Positions 47,577 through 57,618 of a stretch of DNA of 64,000 nt are shown here, in pieces (within the stretch, counting starts at the first letter, position 1; every line of letters starts with the position of its first letter). The stretch spans positions 124,001 through 188,000 of the forward strand of contig NC_009091.1 in assembly GCF_000015965.1 (NCBI RefSeq). Direction: 5' to 3'. This DNA is from Prochlorococcus marinus str. MIT 9301 (lineage in GTDB: Bacteria; Cyanobacteriota; Cyanobacteriia; PCC-6307; Cyanobiaceae). Both the position numbers and the translations under genes were made by a program. The notes under the pieces were generated by a model. It was not told the origin of the DNA. It made no database searches and worked only from the letters and a program-made list of their open reading frames with translations.

Positions 47577-47888
47577 ATGGGAAAAAAGAATTGGATCGAA
47601 TTTGATAATCAAGAAAAAAAATCACAAGAAACAGCTAAAGTAGATACCGTTAATAAAAAATTAAAAATAAATATTTCAAAACAAAAAAAAGGTAAAAAGG
47701 GAAAGACTGTAACTTTAATTCGAGGTTTAGACGCTGAGGATGAAATCTTATTAAAAGAATTACTAAAAAAAATTAAAGTTTTTTGTGGGACTGGAGGAAC
47801 ATTGATTGATAAAAATATCCAGTTACAGGGTGATATGGTATCGAAATCAATTGAGTTTCTTCGTAAAGAGGGATTTCATAATTTATGA
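47577..47888 (+). CDS. SUI1/eIF1-like translation factor (YciH family)
   Basis: 103 residues from the ATG; a TTG three codons earlier is possible. After a lysine-rich N-terminus comes the SUI1 core TVTLIRGLDAEDEILLKELL, KKIKVFCGTGGTLIDKNIQLQGD and a C-terminal helix. Bacterial YciH proteins affect start-site fidelity. The next gene is cysC, 42 bases downstream. Confidence 0.88.
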   Translation: MGKKNWIEFDNQEKKSQETAKVDTVNKKLKINISKQKKGKKGKTVTLIRGLDAEDEILLKELLKKIKVFCGTGGTLIDKNIQLQGDMVSKSIEFLRKEGFHNL

Positions 47889-47930
47889 AGCAAGGGTTAG
47901 GATAGGTTTTTAATTTTGATAGTCCAAACA

Positions 47931-48554
47931 ATGAAAGAACAAGATCAAACAAAGTCAACCAATATAAAGTGGCACAATTTAACTATTGATAGAGAAAAGT
48001 TAGAGAAAATGAGAGGTCATAAAGGTATGGTTATATGGTTTACAGGTTTATCTGGCTCTGGTAAAAGTACTTTAGCTAACGCTTTAAATGAAGTTTTACA
48101 CTTAGATGGTTTTTCGACTTACGTGTTGGATGGAGATAATATTAGACACGGTTTATGCAAAGATCTTGGGTTTTCGGATGAAGATAGAGAAGAAAATATA
48201 AGAAGAATTGGAGAAGTTGCGAATCTATTTATGAATGCTGGGATAATAACTATTACAGCATTCGTTTCACCATTTATTAGCGATAGAGATAAGGTGAGAA
48301 AAATTATTGGATCTCAAGATTTTATTGAAGTTTATTGTGCTGCAGATATCACAGTTTGTGAGAATAGGGATACTAAAGGTCTTTATAAGAAAGCTCGTTT
48401 GGGCGAAATTAAGGAATTTACAGGGATTTCTAGTCCATATGAAGCTCCTCATAATCCCGAAATTGTTGTTGATACAGGTTCGTTAGATTTAAATGATTCC
48501 GTTGAGAAAGTTATTAACTACCTTAAAAAAGAAAACTTTCTTAAAAAGGCCTAA
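47931..48554 (+). CDS. cysC: Adenylylsulfate kinase
   Basis: 207 residues from the ATG; a TTG at 47916 is possible. P-loop WFTGLSGSGKSTLANAL, then VLDGDNIRHGLCKDLGFS and the PAPS motif FVSPFISDRDKVR. It phosphorylates adenylylsulfate to PAPS, for sulfate reduction or sulfation. No sulfate adenylyltransferase gene is adjacent. Separated from the SUI1 gene by 42 bases, same strand. Confidence 0.94.
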   Translation: MKEQDQTKSTNIKWHNLTIDREKLEKMRGHKGMVIWFTGLSGSGKSTLANALNEVLHLDGFSTYVLDGDNIRHGLCKDLGFSDEDREENIRRIGEVANLFMNAGIITITAFVSPFISDRDKVRKIIGSQDFIEVYCAADITVCENRDTKGLYKKARLGEIKEFTGISSPYEAPHNPEIVVDTGSLDLNDSVEKVINYLKKENFLKKA

Positions 48555-48568
48555 TAAAAAAAATTACT

Positions 48569-49105
48569 TCATTTATTTTGAAGATAATTGTCAGGTCCAA
48601 TAGTTGATAACTTACTATTTTTAGTTCTTACCTGTGTATGTAGATTTTCTCTGAATTCTTTTAAAGTTTTCTTTATGGATGCATCAAATAAACTGATCAT
48701 CTCTATTGCTAATAATCCAGCATTCTGAGCTCCATTAATTGCAACTGTTGCAACTGGAATCCCAGCGGGCATTTGAACTATTGATAAAAGAGAATCAATC
48801 CCCTTAAGTGTCTTACTTTCTACTGGTACTCCAATAATAGGAATACAAGTTATGGATGCCAGCATTCCTGGAAGATGAGCAGCACCACCAGCACCGGCAA
48901 TTATTACTTTTATGTTTTCTGATTCTGCATTTTTTGCATATTCCATCATTTCAATAGGAGTTCGATGAGCAGAAAGTATACAAACTTCAGTTTTTATTCC
49001 AAATTCTTTTAAAATATTGATAGCTGGTTTCAATGTTTTAAGATCTGAATCACTACCCATCACGACAGCAATTTTATAAATATCTTTAGAATTAAATTTT
49101 GACAA
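48569..49105 (-). CDS. purE: N5-carboxyaminoimidazole ribonucleotide mutase
   Basis: 178 residues. Signature GSDSDLKTLKPAI, the active-site SAHRTP and GAGGAAHLPGMLAS. PurE shuffles the carboxyl group of N5-CAIR to CAIR in purine synthesis. The polar C-terminal ~15 residues exceed the minimal form. Divergent from chlM, sharing an 89-base promoter gap. Confidence 0.95.
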   Translation of the reverse strand: MSKFNSKDIYKIAVVMGSDSDLKTLKPAINILKEFGIKTEVCILSAHRTPIEMMEYAKNAESENIKVIIAGAGGAAHLPGMLASITCIPIIGVPVESKTLKGIDSLLSIVQMPAGIPVATVAINGAQNAGLLAIEMISLFDASIKKTLKEFRENLHTQVRTKNSKLSTIGPDNYLQNK

Positions 49106-49126
49106 AATAACAAATCAATTCTTTCC

Positions 49127-49155
49127 TATAATGGCGTGCAATTAATTTGGCGCCA
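49127..49155 (+). promoter_or_regulatory. chlM promoter -10 and adjacent palindrome
   Basis: A perfect TATAAT (49127-49132) precedes chlM by 64 bases. A TTGACA at 49099-49104 is 22 bases upstream, longer than ideal. Downstream of the -10 is TGGCGCCA (49148-49155), a GC-rich palindrome that stands out in this AT-rich gap and would lie in the transcript leader. Confidence 0.45.
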
Positions 49156-49194
49156 GTTAGTTAGTATAAAAAGAATAAATTTTCAAAGAATATT

Positions 49195-49893
49195 ATGACG
49201 TCAAATAAAATTATCGAAAAAAGTGAAGTTAGGGAGTATTTTAATGGTACTGGCTTTGAAAGATGGAATAAAATTTATAGCAAATCTGATGAAATTAATA
49301 CAGTTCAGAAAAATATTAGGAAAGGTCATCAAAAAACTGTAGATGATGTAGTCTCGTATATCAAAAATTATCCTGAACTAACAAAAAAAAGTTATTGTGA
49401 TGCAGGCTGTGGTGTAGGAAGTCTTTCCATACCTTTACTAAGACTTGGTATAAAAGAACTACAGGTGAGCGATATTTCTTCTGAAATGATTAAAGAAACA
49501 AAGAAACGCATTAATGAATTAGGTTTGAATCAAGGTAAAATCAAATATGAAGTCTGTGATCTGGAAAAATTAAAAGGATTATTTGATGTTGTAGTTTGTT
49601 TGGATGTATTTATTCATTATCCTCAACCGGTCGCAGAAGAAATGGTTCAACATCTATGCGATTTAAGCAAAGAAAAACTAATCGTTAGCTTTGCTCCTTA
49701 TACTCCAGTTCTTGCTGTTCTAAAAAATATTGGGAAATTATTTCCTGGGCCAAGTAAAACTACAAGAGCATATACATTGAAAGAAAAGGGTATTATTAAT
49801 GCTGCTAAAGAAAAAGGATTTAAAGTGGTTAAAAAGAAATTAAATCAAGCTCCTTTTTATTTCTCAAAACTAATTGAATTCGAAAAAATTTAA
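49195..49893 (+). CDS. chlM: Magnesium-protoporphyrin O-methyltransferase
   Basis: 232 residues, class I SAM-dependent methyltransferase. Motif I CDAGCGVGSLSIPLLRLG, then VSDISSEMIKETKKR, and the family segment VCLDVFIHYPQPVAEEMVQH. It methylates Mg-protoporphyrin IX, early in chlorophyll synthesis, and is probably membrane-associated. N-terminal EVREYFNGTGFERWNKIYS is diagnostic for ChlM. Confidence 0.94.
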   Translation: MTSNKIIEKSEVREYFNGTGFERWNKIYSKSDEINTVQKNIRKGHQKTVDDVVSYIKNYPELTKKSYCDAGCGVGSLSIPLLRLGIKELQVSDISSEMIKETKKRINELGLNQGKIKYEVCDLEKLKGLFDVVVCLDVFIHYPQPVAEEMVQHLCDLSKEKLIVSFAPYTPVLAVLKNIGKLFPGPSKTTRAYTLKEKGIINAAKEKGFKVVKKKLNQAPFYFSKLIEFEKI

Positions 49894-49897
49894 TAGT

Positions 49898-50626
49898 TCA
49901 TTTTACTAAATGATTTTCAAGTGCATAACGAACTAATTCGGTTCTGCTAGACGTACCTGTCTTAATAAAAAGTCTACTTACATATTTCTCAACATTTCTA
50001 ATAGATGTTTCAAGCTGCCTTGCAATTTCCTTGTTCATCAGCCCCTCTGCTACTAGTTGAAGTACACTTGCTTCTCTTGGAGTAAAACTAGGAAGATTTA
50101 TTTTATTTTCTGGATTAGCCTGGTTTTGGTCTGTGAGCATAGATTTTATTTCAGTAATTTGTTTTGCCATTTTGCTTACGTCAATATCTGCGAATCGTGC
50201 CGCTTCTTTTAATAAGCGTTCTTGTCTGTTGATTACATTTTTGACTCTTGCAGCCAATTCATCGGGATCGAAAGGTTTGGAAATATAATCATCAACTCCT
50301 GCAAGATAACCTTCTGTTCTGTCTAGGGTCATTCCTTTTGCAGTTAGAAAAATAACTGGAGTTCCTCCTAATTTTTCATCCTCTCTAATTTTTTCTAGTA
50401 AAGCATAACCGTTGGCTCGAGGCATCATAACATCACTAATTATCAAATCGGGGAAGACTGTTTGAGCTTTTTCCCAACCATCCTCTCCATCAACTGCAAT
50501 AAATATTTCAAAGCCTTCATCTTCTAGAAATGTTTTAACAGCTGTTCTTAAACCAGGCTCATCATCAACTAATAAAATTCTTGATTTTCTTACAGGTTCA
50601 TTATTTATTAGATTAATTTCATTCAT
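49898..50626 (-). CDS. Response regulator, NarL/LuxR type (Ycf29-like)
   Basis: 242 residues. Receiver domain with ILLVDDEPGLRTAVKTFL, phospho-Asp in LIISDVMMPRANGY and Lys in YISKPFDPDELAARV. A linker of ~40 residues leads to a LuxR helix-turn-helix FTPREASVLQLVAEGLMNKE. This order matches Ycf29 of cyanobacteria and red-algal plastids. Target genes and partner kinase are unknown. Convergent with chlM by 4 bases, divergent from the desulfurase gene. Confidence 0.85.
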   Translation of the reverse strand: MNEINLINNEPVRKSRILLVDDEPGLRTAVKTFLEDEGFEIFIAVDGEDGWEKAQTVFPDLIISDVMMPRANGYALLEKIREDEKLGGTPVIFLTAKGMTLDRTEGYLAGVDDYISKPFDPDELAARVKNVINRQERLLKEAARFADIDVSKMAKQITEIKSMLTDQNQANPENKINLPSFTPREASVLQLVAEGLMNKEIARQLETSIRNVEKYVSRLFIKTGTSSRTELVRYALENHLVK

Positions 50627-50685
50627 TTTTTTAATTCTTTAATTTGATTTTCTAGTAATAAATAGAATTTTATATACTAAACATA

Positions 50686-51831
50686 ATGCTATCAACTCCC
50701 ATACTACTAGACTATCAATCTTCGACTCCTTGCTCTAAAGATGTCGTTGATTCTATGAAACCTTTTTGGAGTGAGATATTTTCTAACCCTGCAAATAAAT
50801 CTAATTTGGCTGGGATTAACGCAAGCGCTATATTGGAAGCCTCAAGAGAAAAAATAGAACAAAGTTTATTTCTTAAGAATAAAAAAGTTATTTTTACAAG
50901 TGGGGCAACTGAATCTAATAACTTAGCCTTATTAGGTTTTGCTAGAAATTTCTATAAAAAAACAGGAAATTATGGACATATTATTACCTTAAAAACAGAG
51001 CATAAAGCTGTTTTGGAGCCCCTTAACCAACTTAAAAAAGAGGGATTTATGGTTACAGAAATTAATCCTGAGAAAGATGGCTTAATTTCAGAAGAACAAT
51101 TCAAAAAAAATATAAGAGAAGATACATTTCTGGTTAGTGTCATGTTGGCAAATAACGAAATTGGAGTTATTCAGCCTCTAGAGAATATTTCAAAGATATG
51201 TAAATCGAGGGGAATAACTTTGCACTCTGATTTCGCACAATGTTTAGGTTATATCGAGTTAGACAATCTTTTATCAGACGTAAATATGATAACGATTAGT
51301 TCTCACAAAATATATGGTCCTAAAGGGATAGGACTTCTTTTGATTGATGAAGAAATTAATCTTGAGCCTTTAATTGTTGGAGGAGGTCAGGAATATGGTC
51401 TTAGGTCTGGCACATTACCTCTTCCTCTAGTAGTTGGCTTTGCTAAAGCAATAGAGATAGCAGTTCTTAATCAAAAAAATAATGCTGAGAAATTACTTTT
51501 TTATAGAAATAATCTTTTAGAGGGGTTGTTAAAAAATAATTCTGGTTTAATAATTAATGGCTCAATAGAAAAAAGATTACCTCATAATTTAAATTTGACT
51601 GTATTGGATTTAAACGGAGCAAAGTTTCATAAACTTTTAAAATCTAAAATAATTTGTTCTACTGGATCTGCATGTAGTAGTGGTCAACCATCTCATGTCT
51701 TACTAGCCTTAGGTAGATCTCTGAAAGAAGCAGAATCTTCAATAAGGTTAAGTATTGGATTAAGTACTAATTCAAAAGATATAAAACAAGCAATTCATAT
51801 TCTTACAAATACAATCAGATCATTACGATAG
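50686..51831 (+). CDS. Cysteine desulfurase (NifS/IscS type)
   Basis: 381 residues. PLP-dependent: the lysine lies in ISSHKIYGPKGIGLLL, the upstream TSGATESNNLALLG is the PLP phosphate block, and the persulfide cysteine is in STGSACSSGQPSHVLLALGR. It strips sulfur from cysteine for Fe-S and thio-modifications. The SACSSG loop is the NifS/IscS group, not the SufS group. Alternative roles include tRNA thiolation. Confidence 0.9.
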   Translation: MLSTPILLDYQSSTPCSKDVVDSMKPFWSEIFSNPANKSNLAGINASAILEASREKIEQSLFLKNKKVIFTSGATESNNLALLGFARNFYKKTGNYGHIITLKTEHKAVLEPLNQLKKEGFMVTEINPEKDGLISEEQFKKNIREDTFLVSVMLANNEIGVIQPLENISKICKSRGITLHSDFAQCLGYIELDNLLSDVNMITISSHKIYGPKGIGLLLIDEEINLEPLIVGGGQEYGLRSGTLPLPLVVGFAKAIEIAVLNQKNNAEKLLFYRNNLLEGLLKNNSGLIINGSIEKRLPHNLNLTVLDLNGAKFHKLLKSKIICSTGSACSSGQPSHVLLALGRSLKEAESSIRLSIGLSTNSKDIKQAIHILTNTIRSLR

Positions 51832-51844
51832 AAATTATTGGCTT

Positions 51845-52747
51845 TTAATTTAATTGAGCAATTCTTAATTTTCCACTTCTAGCTCTTTTATTAAGTTCGA
51901 CTTCTTCTTCGGAAGGAGTTATTGGTTTTTTTGTCAGGTTTTTTAGTCTTTGATCATTCTTAAAACAACTTTTAACTAACCTGTCCTCAAGAGAATGAAA
52001 ACTAATAACAGAAATAATACCCCCTGGCAAAAGCCATTCAGGTACAACTTGCAAAAATTTTTCTAATACTTCAATTTCTTTATTAACAGCAATTCTTAGT
52101 GCTTGAAATGTTCTTGTTGCTGGATGTATTTTTTTATATCTTTGTTTTGGTGGGAAGCAGCCTGCAATAGAGTAAGCTAACTCTTTTGTCCCAGAATATT
52201 TTCCATTTTCCTTCAAATCTAATTTTATTTTCCTAGCAATCTTTCTTGATAATCTCTCATCTCCATATTTATAGATTAGGTTAGCTAGATCTTTTTCATT
52301 TAAAACCTCAATTAATTTCTCTGCATCAACATCAAGCAAAGGATTCATTCGCATATCAAGCGGACCATCTTTTTGGAAACTAAATCCTCTTTTAGGGTCA
52401 TCAAGTTGGTTACTATTTACTCCAAGATCTGCAATCACAAAAGAAACTTTTTCTTTTGGTACAAAATCCGCAAAATTTGAAGCCCTTATATCAATCCTAC
52501 TTTTAAACTCATCAAGTTTTTTTAATGCTGATTTTCTCGCGAATGGATCTTGATCAAGTCCAATTATATTTAAATCCGAATATTTTCTCAATAAATGATA
52601 AGAGTGCCCGCCTCCGCCTAAAGTTGCGTCTATTCCCTTAAGTTGATTGTTATGTATAAGTGGGTAATGCTCTAATGAGGCCATAATCTCATCTGTCATA
52701 ACTGATTTATGATTGAAAAAAGATGAATCAGATAGGTCAGTTTGCAT
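51845..52747 (-). CDS. rsmH: 16S rRNA (cytosine1402-N4)-methyltransferase
   Basis: 300 residues. SAM-binding block DATLGGGGHSYHLLRKY, GLDQDPFARKSALKKL and the C-terminal ISFHSLEDRLVKSCF, all standard for RsmH/MraW. It methylates the ribosomal decoding centre. Not in a cell-division (mra) cluster here. Divergent from ndhH. Confidence 0.95.
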   Translation of the reverse strand: MQTDLSDSSFFNHKSVMTDEIMASLEHYPLIHNNQLKGIDATLGGGGHSYHLLRKYSDLNIIGLDQDPFARKSALKKLDEFKSRIDIRASNFADFVPKEKVSFVIADLGVNSNQLDDPKRGFSFQKDGPLDMRMNPLLDVDAEKLIEVLNEKDLANLIYKYGDERLSRKIARKIKLDLKENGKYSGTKELAYSIAGCFPPKQRYKKIHPATRTFQALRIAVNKEIEVLEKFLQVVPEWLLPGGIISVISFHSLEDRLVKSCFKNDQRLKNLTKKPITPSEEEVELNKRARSGKLRIAQLN

Positions 52748-52785
52748 AACTTTCGACTAAGATTTGTTTAGAAGTTAAATTTCGA

Positions 52786-53973
52786 ATGGCTCAGCTAGAG
52801 ACTAGAACAGAACCAATGGTGGTGAATTTTGGCCCTCACCATCCTTCAATGCATGGGGTTTTAAGGTTAGTTGTAACTCTTGATGGTGAGAATGTCATTG
52901 ATTGTGAGCCAGTAATTGGATATTTACATAGAGGAATGGAAAAGATAGCTGAAAATAGAACAAATGTAATGTATGTCCCTTATGTAAGCAGAATGGATTA
53001 TGCAGCAGGAATGTTTTATGAAGCTATTGTAGTAAATGCTCCTGAAAGATTAGCTAATATTCCAGTTCCCAAAAGAGCTAGTTACATCAGAGTTCTTATG
53101 CTCGAACTTAATCGAATTGCTAATCATCTTTTATGGCTTGGTCCCTTTTTAGCAGACGTAGGAGCTCAAACTCCATTTTTCTATATTTTTAGAGAAAGAG
53201 AGATGATCTATGATCTCTGGGAAGCTGCTACTGGACAAAGGCTAATAAATAATAATTTCTTCAGGATAGGCGGTGTCGCATGTGATCTCCCATACGGATG
53301 GTTAGAAAAATGTATAGACTTTTGCGATTGGTTTGGTCCTAAGATAGATGAATACGAAAAATTAATTACAAATAATCCAATTTTTAGAAAAAGAATTGAG
53401 GGTCTAGGAACAATACAAAGAGACCAGGCAATTAATTGGTCTTTGTCTGGCCCAATGCTTAGAGCTTCTGGAGTTTCTTGGGATTTAAGGAAAGTCGATA
53501 GTTATGAATGTTATGACGATTTTGATTGGCAGATAGCTTCGGAAAAAGAGGGAGATTGTTATGCGAGATATCGAGTAAGAGTTGAAGAGATGAGACAATC
53601 ACTAAGCATTATTCGCCAAGCCTGCAAAATGATTCCAGGAGGTCCAACAGAAAATTTAGAAGCTCAAAGAATGTCGACTGAAGATAAGAAAAGTGAAATA
53701 TTTGGTATTGACTATCAATATGTAGCTAAGAAGGTTGCTCCAACTTTTAAAATTCCTAACGGAGAATTATATACAAGATTAGAGTCCGGCAAAGGAGAAA
53801 TAGGTGTATTTATTCAAGGAAATAATGAAGTTACCCCATGGAGATTTAAAATCAGAGCAGCTGATTTAAATAATCTGCAAATATTACCTCATATTCTTAA
53901 AGGTGCCAAAATCGCTGATATTATGGCAATCCTTGGTTCAATAGATGTCATTATGGGATCTGTTGATAGATAA
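52786..53973 (+). CDS. ndhH: NAD(P)H-quinone oxidoreductase subunit H
   Basis: 395 residues, the 49-kDa-type peripheral subunit close to the quinone site. Recognised by [49 protein letters not shown] and the final [17 protein letters not shown]. It stands apart from the other ndh clusters, followed 9 bases later by the thioesterase gene. Confidence 0.96.
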   Translation: MAQLETRTEPMVVNFGPHHPSMHGVLRLVVTLDGENVIDCEPVIGYLHRGMEKIAENRTNVMYVPYVSRMDYAAGMFYEAIVVNAPERLANIPVPKRASYIRVLMLELNRIANHLLWLGPFLADVGAQTPFFYIFREREMIYDLWEAATGQRLINNNFFRIGGVACDLPYGWLEKCIDFCDWFGPKIDEYEKLITNNPIFRKRIEGLGTIQRDQAINWSLSGPMLRASGVSWDLRKVDSYECYDDFDWQIASEKEGDCYARYRVRVEEMRQSLSIIRQACKMIPGGPTENLEAQRMSTEDKKSEIFGIDYQYVAKKVAPTFKIPNGELYTRLESGKGEIGVFIQGNNEVTPWRFKIRAADLNNLQILPHILKGAKIADIMAILGSIDVIMGSVDR

Positions 53974-53979
53974 TTTCTT

Positions 53980-54435
<456 letters not shown>

Positions 54436-54438
54436 ATA

Positions 54439-55653
54439 TTATTTTTTAAATTTATAGTTTATTTTTTCTGTAATGCTATTTTTGTTTTTAACAATCCACT
54501 TTTCAGGCTTTTCATGTTTAGGCCAACTTTGAGAAAAATTTTTTAATAAATTTAAAGAAATTTCAATATTTTTATCATTTGTAAGTTCTCTAAATTCAAC
54601 TATTACTTTAATTTTATTTCCCCATAATTTGTTAGATACTTTCGCAATATTGAATTTATTAATTGGGATATTTTCTTTCATAATGAAATCATTTAATCTA
54701 GATTCAATTACTTCAGGGAAAACAACTTCTCCTCCTGAATTAAAGGCATTATCACTTCTTCCAACAAATTTTAAATAGTAAGAATTATTGATTTGCTTAA
54801 TTTCACCTAAATCACTTGTTTGCCACCACCCATTTTTATTTTTGAAATTTTCAGTTTTTAAAGAATCTATTATTTCGATTCCAATTCTGGCTGATTTTAT
54901 TTCGATTAATCCTTGTGCGTTAATTCTTATTTTTGTATCAGGTAGTATTTCTCCAACATTTTTAAAACCCATTAAGAATTCTTTTGGTTTTAAACTCGTA
55001 ACCATTGCTGCTGTTTCAGTTGCGCCGTAACAAGGTGCTAATTTTATTTTTTCTTTTATACATTGTTCTGCCGTTTCGTCTGAAATTGAAGCTCCACCTA
55101 CCCAAATTAGATCAAAAATTTTTAGCCAACTAATTCCATCTTTTTGAGCTAAAAGTCTTTGTAATTGGGTAGGTACTAATGATGTAATCAAGTGTTTTTT
55201 GTTTTTTTTAAATTTAATTGTGAAAAGTAAAAGTTCTCGAGTTTTTTTTATCAAATTCGGAGAAATATTAATACAATCACATCCCCAAATTTGACTTCTA
55301 AAAATTGGCATTAATCCACTTATATGGTTCAGGGGTAAAGTATTTAAAATTAAGCAGTTTTGTAATTCAAATCCTTGCTCTATTAGCCATTGACCTGATG
55401 TAGTTGCAGATAATTTAAGATTATTTAAATGGTGAAAACATTGTCTCGGTTTTCCAGAACTCCCACTACTGTTTAAGATAATTGCTGGCCCATTTTCAGT
55501 AATTGAATCTAATACATCTTTGTCTTCATAAAATTTGTTTTTTACATAAATAATTTTATTATCTCTAATTTTTTCAATAATTTTTTCTACAGATTGAGTT
55601 TCGTTATTTTCAACTTCAATAGTATGAATTTTATTTTTCATAGTTGATCCCAT
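54439..55653 (-). CDS. menE: 2-succinylbenzoate-CoA ligase
   Basis: 404 residues, acyl-adenylate family. The phosphate loop is NSSGSSGKPRQCFHHL, the core block is ACYGATETAAMVTSL, then WWQTSDLGEI and the C-terminal lysine region TEKINYKFKK. It activates o-succinylbenzoate for ring closure by MenB. Overlaps menC upstream by 16 bases. Somewhat shorter than typical; no motif missing. Confidence 0.88.
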   Translation of the reverse strand: MGSTMKNKIHTIEVENNETQSVEKIIEKIRDNKIIYVKNKFYEDKDVLDSITENGPAIILNSSGSSGKPRQCFHHLNNLKLSATTSGQWLIEQGFELQNCLILNTLPLNHISGLMPIFRSQIWGCDCINISPNLIKKTRELLLFTIKFKKNKKHLITSLVPTQLQRLLAQKDGISWLKIFDLIWVGGASISDETAEQCIKEKIKLAPCYGATETAAMVTSLKPKEFLMGFKNVGEILPDTKIRINAQGLIEIKSARIGIEIIDSLKTENFKNKNGWWQTSDLGEIKQINNSYYLKFVGRSDNAFNSGGEVVFPEVIESRLNDFIMKENIPINKFNIAKVSNKLWGNKIKVIVEFRELTNDKNIEISLNLLKNFSQSWPKHEKPEKWIVKNKNSITEKINYKFKK

Positions 55654-56603
55654 ATCGTTTTTGCTTCATTTAAAAATAGAAACGAATTAGGGAATTTATT
55701 CATTGCTAAACCAGGAACTTTTGGTGTTGGTCCTTGTAATTGTAGAGAAGATAAATGATGGAGCCATCTCTTTCCTATTCCAGTTTCAAATGAGGTACTT
55801 ATAGATATTAAAGCTTTTTTATTTTCTAATTCTCTTAAAAGCTTAACTGGATTATTTTCTTGAGAAGGCCTTCTAATTTGCCAACCCTTCCACTCATCAA
55901 TCAAAGTTGGAAATTTTAAAAGTGATTCGTCTAAAGCTATTGGAATTTTTTTGTTTAGTTCTGTCAGTCCATCAATATCATCAACACAGAGAGGTTGTTC
56001 TAACCAATCTATATTTTTATTATCTTTTAAAATATCAGCCCATCTATTAGCTATCTCTCTTCCCCAAGAACCATTAGCATCTATTCTTAACTTAATATTA
56101 TTACCTATTTTGCTTAAAATTTCTTCTAATTTTGCTTCTTCCTCATGGTTATTTTTTAGTGCTACTTTCCATTTTAAGGTTAATGATTTTCCAATATCAC
56201 AATGTCTTTTTTTAATATCATTTAGATCTGAAACTACATTTTCATGATTTAACAATATGGCTGTTTTACCAATTTCATCAAAGTAGTAGTTTTCTTTAAA
56301 AATTATTTTTCCATTAATCTCAGCTAATGCAGAATTTATTGCAGATTGAATGCATGGGTGAAAAATATTTATTTGCTCAGATAAATTAAATTCCTCTATA
56401 TACTCAGGGATCATATCTAGTTGTTTCGCACACTTTTTTAAGTCTTTTTTTTGTAGCGGTGAAACTTCTCCAAACCCTATTTTTTTATCATTACTTATTA
56501 ATTTAATTATCCAACCCGATTTTGTATGGTAATTGGTTTTAGAATTTTCTACTTTGGCCGATAACTTAAAGCTATAAGATTTTTTTTGAAATATTAAGTT
56601 CAT
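55638..56603 (-). CDS. menC: o-Succinylbenzoate synthase
   Basis: 321 residues, enolase superfamily. The KxK base motif is in SLTLKWKVAL; metal ligands are RIDANGSW (Asp), WLEQPL (Glu) and ALDES (Asp); a late lysine is expected beyond. It dehydrates SHCHC to o-succinylbenzoate. Between menA and menE, both overlaps (4 and 16 bases) show coupled translation. Confidence 0.88.
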   Translation of the reverse strand: MNLIFQKKSYSFKLSAKVENSKTNYHTKSGWIIKLISNDKKIGFGEVSPLQKKDLKKCAKQLDMIPEYIEEFNLSEQINIFHPCIQSAINSALAEINGKIIFKENYYFDEIGKTAILLNHENVVSDLNDIKKRHCDIGKSLTLKWKVALKNNHEEEAKLEEILSKIGNNIKLRIDANGSWGREIANRWADILKDNKNIDWLEQPLCVDDIDGLTELNKKIPIALDESLLKFPTLIDEWKGWQIRRPSQENNPVKLLRELENKKALISISTSFETGIGKRWLHHLSSLQLQGPTPKVPGLAMNKFPNSFLFLNEAKTIWDQL

Positions 56604-57517
56604 TTATTTAGCAAGTAATTAAATATTAATCCTGTGATTAAACCAATTCCATTAAGCGTTTGAAACTTTATTGCGATGAATTTGCAATTTTTTATTGCAG
56701 AAGGTTTTGCATACGAAGATTTTAATAAATTTATAAGTCTTTTTGCTTGAGGGAAACTAAGCAAATAAAGGATACAAAAAACTGGAATAAATCCATAAAC
56801 TATTGTGAAAAGTTGAAAAATATATATTGTAAAAATTATCCAAGGCACAAATTGAGAACCTTTTTTTGCCCCTAAGCGAACTAAAGGGGAATTTTTCCCA
56901 TGCTTTTTATCTTCAGAAATTTGATGAAAATGAGAACAAAATAACACAAGAGTTGTTGCCAAGGAAGGTCCTGAACCAAGTAATAAAGAAACTTTCCATG
57001 GAATATCTTTAAAGTAAATATTAGATGGATTTAACGCAATTAAGACTGCAGAGTACGCAAAAGGTCCAAATGCAAGCCAGCATAATGGTTCTCCTAAACC
57101 TTGATAGCCTAATCTAAAAGGAGGACCTTGATATAAGTATCCTAAGAAGCAGCAAGCTGCCACCAAAATAAAAATGTTTATACTTGTTGATACTGAAATA
57201 ATTAAAATTATTAATAAACCAATAACTAAAGATGTATATGCAATAAATGAAATTATATTTTTATTTTTTACAAGATTTACAATTGAATGGAATTTAAATT
57301 CATCGATTCCTGTTTCTGCGTCGTATAAATCATTAGTTAGATTTTCCCAAAGTAATATCAAAATTGCAGCTAAAGTAAATGAAATCAAATTATAAATTTT
57401 TACCTCTTCATATTGATTGAGCAAGTAAGCCCCTGTTATTAAAACTGGAAGAATGGCCACAGAATAAAGAGGCCATTTTATTGCTTTTTTCCATAATTTT
57501 TTTTTATCTTCGTCCAT
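56600..57517 (-). CDS. menA: 1,4-Dihydroxy-2-naphthoate phytyltransferase
   Basis: 305 residues, UbiA prenyltransferase with about eight membrane spans. The two aspartate motifs are visible: NLTNDLYDAETGID and the later SHFHQISEDKKHGKNS. It attaches the phytyl chain to DHNA in phylloquinone (the PSI A1 acceptor). First gene of minus-strand menA-C-E, divergent from menF. Confidence 0.9.
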   Translation of the reverse strand: MDEDKKKLWKKAIKWPLYSVAILPVLITGAYLLNQYEEVKIYNLISFTLAAILILLWENLTNDLYDAETGIDEFKFHSIVNLVKNKNIISFIAYTSLVIGLLIILIISVSTSINIFILVAACCFLGYLYQGPPFRLGYQGLGEPLCWLAFGPFAYSAVLIALNPSNIYFKDIPWKVSLLLGSGPSLATTLVLFCSHFHQISEDKKHGKNSPLVRLGAKKGSQFVPWIIFTIYIFQLFTIVYGFIPVFCILYLLSFPQAKRLINLLKSSYAKPSAIKNCKFIAIKFQTLNGIGLITGLIFNYLLNK

Positions 57518-57618
57518 TTTTAATTAACATGCAAAATTAGATAATTATTGGATGTAGTTTATAAATTGAGTTACATTTTTTACTTTATTGCATCATTTTT
57601 AGTTATTTTCAATAAGTA

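Noticed and set aside
57570..57586. HLR1-type RpaB site upstream of menF
   Set aside because: GTTACATTTTTTACTTT resembles HLR1, but the half-site spacing is off by one and the second half mismatches.
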